DNA of 8,981 nucleotides, taken from assembly GCA_020431945.1 (NCBI GenBank), contig JAGQHH010000352.1:1-8981 (forward strand). The letters are read 5' to 3'. The translations under genes were made by a program, and so were the position numbers. The notes beneath the pieces are model-generated. The model was given only the letters and a program-made list of their open reading frames with translations. It had not been told where the DNA came from and did no database searches. How positions within the stretch are numbered: the stretch's first letter is position 1; each line of letters starts with the position of its first letter. The DNA is from Cyanobacteria bacterium HKST-UBA02 (lineage in GTDB: Bacteria; Cyanobacteriota; Vampirovibrionia; Obscuribacterales; Obscuribacteraceae). This document shows positions 6,595 to 8,981 of the stretch, piece after piece.

Positions 6595-7440
6595 CTATTC
6601 GCGTTTCACTCTGCTGAGAAACGCCTGCACTGTTTCGAATGCTCTTCGCTTGATTCGCGTCTGCTCATCTTTATCGTCGATTCCCAGGAAAGCCGCGACA
6701 GATGTCGGTCCCACATGTTCCACAGATTCAAATTTCTGGGCGATGTTTGTCAGAGCTTCTTGAACAAGAGTATTTTCCAGATCGCTGCTGATCAGCTCGA
6801 CAATGGCTTCAACGCCGCCTGGATAATATCGCAACACGTATTCAATGTCGTATGCGTCCTTTGGCTTTTTCCGCCTCGCAAGGACAATTCCCTTCATTAC
6901 AACAAAAGGGACCACGCCTGCGATCTTGCAAGTGACAGTGTCCTTTCCGCCCTCGTTAGGCAATTCGCCAGTCACAGTAATGGTCTTCGTGCGATCAAAA
7001 ACCAAATCTGCTCCGCGTGCTTTCAATGCGCGTACATCTTGAATGGACTCGTGCCTGCGGCTCTTGCCAGTTTCGCCTCCATACTCACCAGTGAGAAGAT
7101 CTAGTTCTATAGTGAAATTCTGCCCTTCCACTGTCACATCTTTGAAGTATTTGAATTGCGCGTTCTTCTCCGTGTGCTGCAGGTAACCGTGCTGAGTGAG
7201 GATTTTGTTTATGGTGGCGTAGGCTTCTTCGCTTATCTTTTCTTGATTGAGCGCCAGGTCAACGTCCATAGAAGCCGCGTGTTCCTCTGCTGCGCCCTCA
7301 ATCAAGAGGGTTGGCACCCAGCCTCCGACAATTGCCATATCGTCCACGTAGTCGCCGAGAATATGCACGACCTCAACAAGCACCGAGCGGCAAGCGCTAA
7401 CTTTGCGCGGATCAAATTCGTTTGCCGTCGGAAAATTCAT
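6595..7440 (-). CDS. AbiEii-like nucleotidyltransferase toxin (type IV toxin-antitoxin)
   Basis: This 281-residue protein has DNA polymerase beta-like nucleotidyltransferase motifs. GGWVP at 39-43 and SMDVDL at 57-62 give the first two metal-binding acids (D59, D61), and IELDL at 111-115 supplies a third (D114). Further on are K183 in VVMKGIVLARR and the KPKDAYDIEYVL segment (192-203), as in AbiEii/AbiGii toxins. AbiEii-type toxins transfer nucleotides to acceptor molecules and halt growth; related MenT enzymes modify tRNA acceptor ends. The substrate here is unknown. Its ATG overlaps the stop of the AbiEi-like gene as ATGA, with no strong ribosome site of its own, so translation is probably coupled and antitoxin comes first. 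All visible catalytic residues are intact, so it looks functional. Confidence 0.87.
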   Translation of the reverse strand: MNFPTANEFDPRKVSACRSVLVEVVHILGDYVDDMAIVGGWVPTLLIEGAAEEHAASMDVDLALNQEKISEEAYATINKILTQHGYLQHTEKNAQFKYFKDVTVEGQNFTIELDLLTGEYGGETGKSRRHESIQDVRALKARGADLVFDRTKTITVTGELPNEGGKDTVTCKIAGVVPFVVMKGIVLARRKKPKDAYDIEYVLRYYPGGVEAIVELISSDLENTLVQEALTNIAQKFESVEHVGPTSVAAFLGIDDKDEQTRIKRRAFETVQAFLSRVKRE

Positions 7441-8567
7441 CCTGTCTCACTCAGCGTAGATTTCCATCTGGGCAGTATTTTTTGCTCCAGTAAAAATTCG
7501 GCCGCTTCTTGCCCGCGAGTTTTGTGGCTAGCGAGATCAAGATAGAGTTGAAGGTCGCTCACAACAGTTCCGTTCCAGTTTTTGCTGGTACGAATTCCTC
7601 GCAGAATAAACTCGTCTAGCGGTTTTAGCAGCAGAAAATTTGCTCCAGATGGTACTGGCTTCCAGCCAAGATCTTTTGCCACCAGATGTAGATCTGCATC
7701 TACGAATGCGGAGCTCATCGAGATTCCGCGTACGAATGGAGCGATTCTGTTCGATGCTGAAAATAACGTTAGTGCATAACTTTTGTCCTTGAGCTGGCAG
7801 TAATTTTGAAGATGTTCTTCCAGCTCCTGTATCCCACCTTGCGCGTAACAACCAAGGGATTCGTTGTCTCTGTAGGAATACTCGCGACTCCATTCATGCA
7901 GCACATCTTCAGGTTCTTTGAGTTTGAGACCGCCAGGCGCTGCCATCGCTAAATCCAGGTCGAGCAATTTTTGCTTCACCTTTGAGGCGAGTCCAATGCT
8001 TATTTGAGCGGTTTCGGAGAGATCTTGCACTTGCCAGGCTCTGGATGGATCTTCGAGCATGATTCTAACTACCCGGCTTGACTTCGGGGAGAACAAACTG
8101 CGCAGGGGGCGCTTCTCCACCTTTTTGTTTTCCAGGACTTCGCGTTCGATGAATATAGAGTCGAAGGCAAATCGGCAGTTACCTGATAAATCCAGGTAGC
8201 CAACATTCATTTCCTTGCAAATTTCAGCCGATCGTTTGCTTATGTATGTTGCTGCTACAACTGGGTAAAGTTTGTCTCTTTCAGGGCTCTTGTTTATTAG
8301 TGCTAGCAGCCTTGCGCAAGATTCTCTGATTAGCCTTGGTTCTCCGCTTGCTCTGGTGAGCACGCAAACAATCCACTTTTCATTAGATGGGGTGACGAAA
8401 GCTGCTTCGAAACCATTAATTTGACCTGGTTGGTCGATGTCCGCACCGTAGAGAATGCCACCATTGGAGGTGCTTTTGATTCGCAGGTCGTTGATGCCTG
8501 GAATCTGATTGATCAGGTTCTCGAAGACGGTTTCCAGTTCTTGTTTGTGTTCTTTGTACGCTGGCAT
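7437..8567 (-). CDS. AbiEi-like antitoxin / winged-helix autorepressor
   Basis: The product is 376 residues from ATG 8567. An N-terminal alpha/beta domain (about 45-145) contains YPVVAATYISKRSAEICKEMNVGYLDLSGNCRFAF. It precedes a winged helix-turn-helix at about 160-207 (SSRVVRIMLEDPSRAWQVQDLSETAQISIGLASKVKQKLLDL). The C-terminal part (about 215-370) ends SDLQLYLDLASHKTRGQEAAEFLLEQ, as in AbiEi-family antitoxins. AbiEi proteins neutralise AbiEii and repress their own promoter by binding inverted repeats. The frame extends upstream to ATG 8612, but that start would encode an 18-bp operator palindrome and has no ribosome site, so 8567 is preferred, though only a weak GAG precedes it. The N-terminal domain is much larger than a minimal AbiEi, so this is a variant of the family. 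Confidence 0.83.
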   Translation of the reverse strand: MPAYKEHKQELETVFENLINQIPGINDLRIKSTSNGGILYGADIDQPGQINGFEAAFVTPSNEKWIVCVLTRASGEPRLIRESCARLLALINKSPERDKLYPVVAATYISKRSAEICKEMNVGYLDLSGNCRFAFDSIFIEREVLENKKVEKRPLRSLFSPKSSRVVRIMLEDPSRAWQVQDLSETAQISIGLASKVKQKLLDLDLAMAAPGGLKLKEPEDVLHEWSREYSYRDNESLGCYAQGGIQELEEHLQNYCQLKDKSYALTLFSASNRIAPFVRGISMSSAFVDADLHLVAKDLGWKPVPSGANFLLLKPLDEFILRGIRTSKNWNGTVVSDLQLYLDLASHKTRGQEAAEFLLEQKILPRWKSTLSETG

Positions 8568-8590
8568 AGGCTCAATACTATTTTGGCATG

Positions 8591-8608
8591 TTTCACCGTA
8601 CGGTGAAA
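8591..8608. promoter_or_regulatory. Operator palindrome O1
   Basis: TTTCACCGTACGGTGAAA is a perfect 18-bp palindrome. It lies 24 bp upstream of the preferred AbiEi-like start codon and downstream of the predicted transcription start. A half-site-like GTGAAAAT sits at 8621-8628. Confidence 0.85.
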
Positions 8609-8644
8609 ACATTTAAAGTAGTGAAAATTTGAATATCGTTTACT

Positions 8645-8673
8645 ATTGTACCCTATTTCACCGTACGGTGAAA
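8645..8673 (-). promoter_or_regulatory. Candidate promoter of the AbiE-like operon
   Basis: On the minus strand, TACAAT (8650-8645) is a good -10 hexamer. Seventeen bp upstream is TTTCAC (8673-8668), the outer half of palindrome O2 and a poor -35 match. Repressor on O2 would cover the -35 region, and repressor on O1 would block just downstream of the start. The -35 assignment is weak. Confidence 0.5.
8656..8673. promoter_or_regulatory. Operator palindrome O2
   Basis: This is a second exact copy of TTTCACCGTACGGTGAAA, 65 bp from O1. It is followed at the same offset by GTGAAAAT (8686-8693), so the repeated unit is about 38 bp (8591-8628 and 8656-8693), with 34 of 38 positions the same. Confidence 0.85.
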
Positions 8674-8716
8674 CTATTAAATGTAGTGAAAATAGAGGAT
8701 GTTTGCCCAAATGACT

Positions 8717-8738
8717 ATATTTACTGCGCAGTAAATAT
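8717..8738. promoter_or_regulatory. Operator palindrome O3
   Basis: A perfect 22-bp palindrome with core TTTACTGCGCAGTAAA. Aligned on its centre with O1 and O2, it fits a shared pattern TTYACYGYRCRGTRAA. Its centre is 63 bp from that of O2. Binding by the AbiEi-like protein is inferred. Confidence 0.75.
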
Positions 8739-8956
8739 CTGCCAAATCTTGAATATGGTTGCCAGAAGCCGGATCCAGGTTGCAATAGATAAACCGGCAT
8801 CGACAAACTACCCCAAAATTCCTTCAAAAACTGTGGCCCATTTTGTGGCCATTCATGTGTCCATTCAGGACCATTAGCGCCACTTCGCGCAAGCAACAAA
8901 GATCCCGAAACCCGCACCATCAAGCGAAAGAAATCTTATTGAGAATGGCTGTCCAG

Positions 8957-8981
8957 GCGATTCTCGCCGCCTCCACCATTT
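8957..8981 (+). repeat. attR-like copy of the 25-bp repeat
   Basis: Identical over all 25 bases to 3894-3918 at the 3' end of ssrA. The match reaches the window edge and may continue. It is not part of a complete tmRNA: the preceding bases (GGCTGTCCAG) do not form a T-arm. It is thus an orphan piece of the tmRNA 3' end, marking the far boundary of an insertion of about 5 kb. Confidence 0.85.

Larger units (their letters stand above)
8613..8956. other. Gene-poor region between the AbiE-like operon and the right repeat
   Basis: About 340 bases without a convincing gene. The first 130 hold the promoter and palindromes O2 and O3. From 8793 to 8943 one plus-strand frame is open and ends KDPETRTIKRKKSY then TGA, stopping 13 bases before the right repeat. 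Its Cys/His-rich stretch and basic ending could be the tail of a lost integrase, but no catalytic motif is visible and the frame is interrupted by TAA at 8790. I see nothing else. Confidence 0.4.

Noticed and set aside
8568..8612. AbiEi-like start at ATG 8612
   Set aside because: It would translate across the operator palindrome, has no ribosome site, and adds 15 residues unlike the family.
8591..8738. CRISPR array
   Set aside because: The repeats are palindromic operators, only two are identical, and there are no regular spacers or cas genes.
8629..8877. Plus-strand 82-residue open frame upstream of the AbiE-like operon
   Set aside because: It reads through two palindromes and the candidate promoter and has no recognisable motif or ribosome site.
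8513..8923. Minus-strand 136-residue open frame across the palindromes
   Set aside because: It overlaps the AbiEi-like gene start and all operator elements; its composition is not protein-like.

Overview
The window has two parts. Positions 1-3915 look like ordinary chromosome of a Gram-negative bacterium, and positions 3916-8981 look like a small acquired island lodged in the 3' end of the tmRNA gene. The Gram-negative reading rests on a Spy/CpxP-type periplasmic protein and an OmpR-class two-component system. The phylum is uncertain: the mix of CpxR-like regulator, signal-peptide proteins and a Gly/Pro-rich tail would fit a deep-branching environmental lineage (for example non-photosynthetic Cyanobacteriota), but nothing here decides it.

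Backbone. On the minus strand lie the first 28 codons of a sensor kinase and, overlapping it by ATGA, a CpxR-like response regulator. Divergent from them are a secreted protein of unknown function and a Spy/CpxP-like protein with LTxxQ-type motifs and a long Gly/Pro tail. Regulator, kinase and a divergent CpxP-like gene form a Cpx-like envelope-stress layout. The shared intergenic region carries GTAAA-N6-GTAAA, matching the enterobacterial CpxR box pattern. A strong hairpin terminator closes the unit. Next come prmA (ribosomal protein L11 methyltransferase) and a one-piece tmRNA gene, ssrA, encoding the tag ANDNVVAFPNRALRAVA.

Island. The last 22 bases of ssrA plus 3 following T's (3894-3918) recur exactly at 8957-8981, the window's right edge. 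This is the attL/attR signature of site-specific integration into tmRNA. Between the copies are: an N-terminally truncated, frameshifted IS110-family transposase; an unknown 172-residue ORF; an unknown 148-residue ORF; a pRiA4b ORF-3-like protein; and a two-gene operon on the minus strand encoding an AbiEi-like winged-helix protein and an AbiEii-like nucleotidyltransferase (type IV toxin-antitoxin/abortive infection). No intact integrase is present. A short open frame just inside attR might be the tail of one.

Control of the AbiE-like operon. Upstream of it are three perfect palindromes: two identical 18-mers and one related 22-mer, with centres 65 and 63 bp apart, so roughly on one face of the helix. 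A TACAAT -10 element sits between the first two. This looks like a cooperative autoregulatory operator array and is the most distinctive structure in the window.
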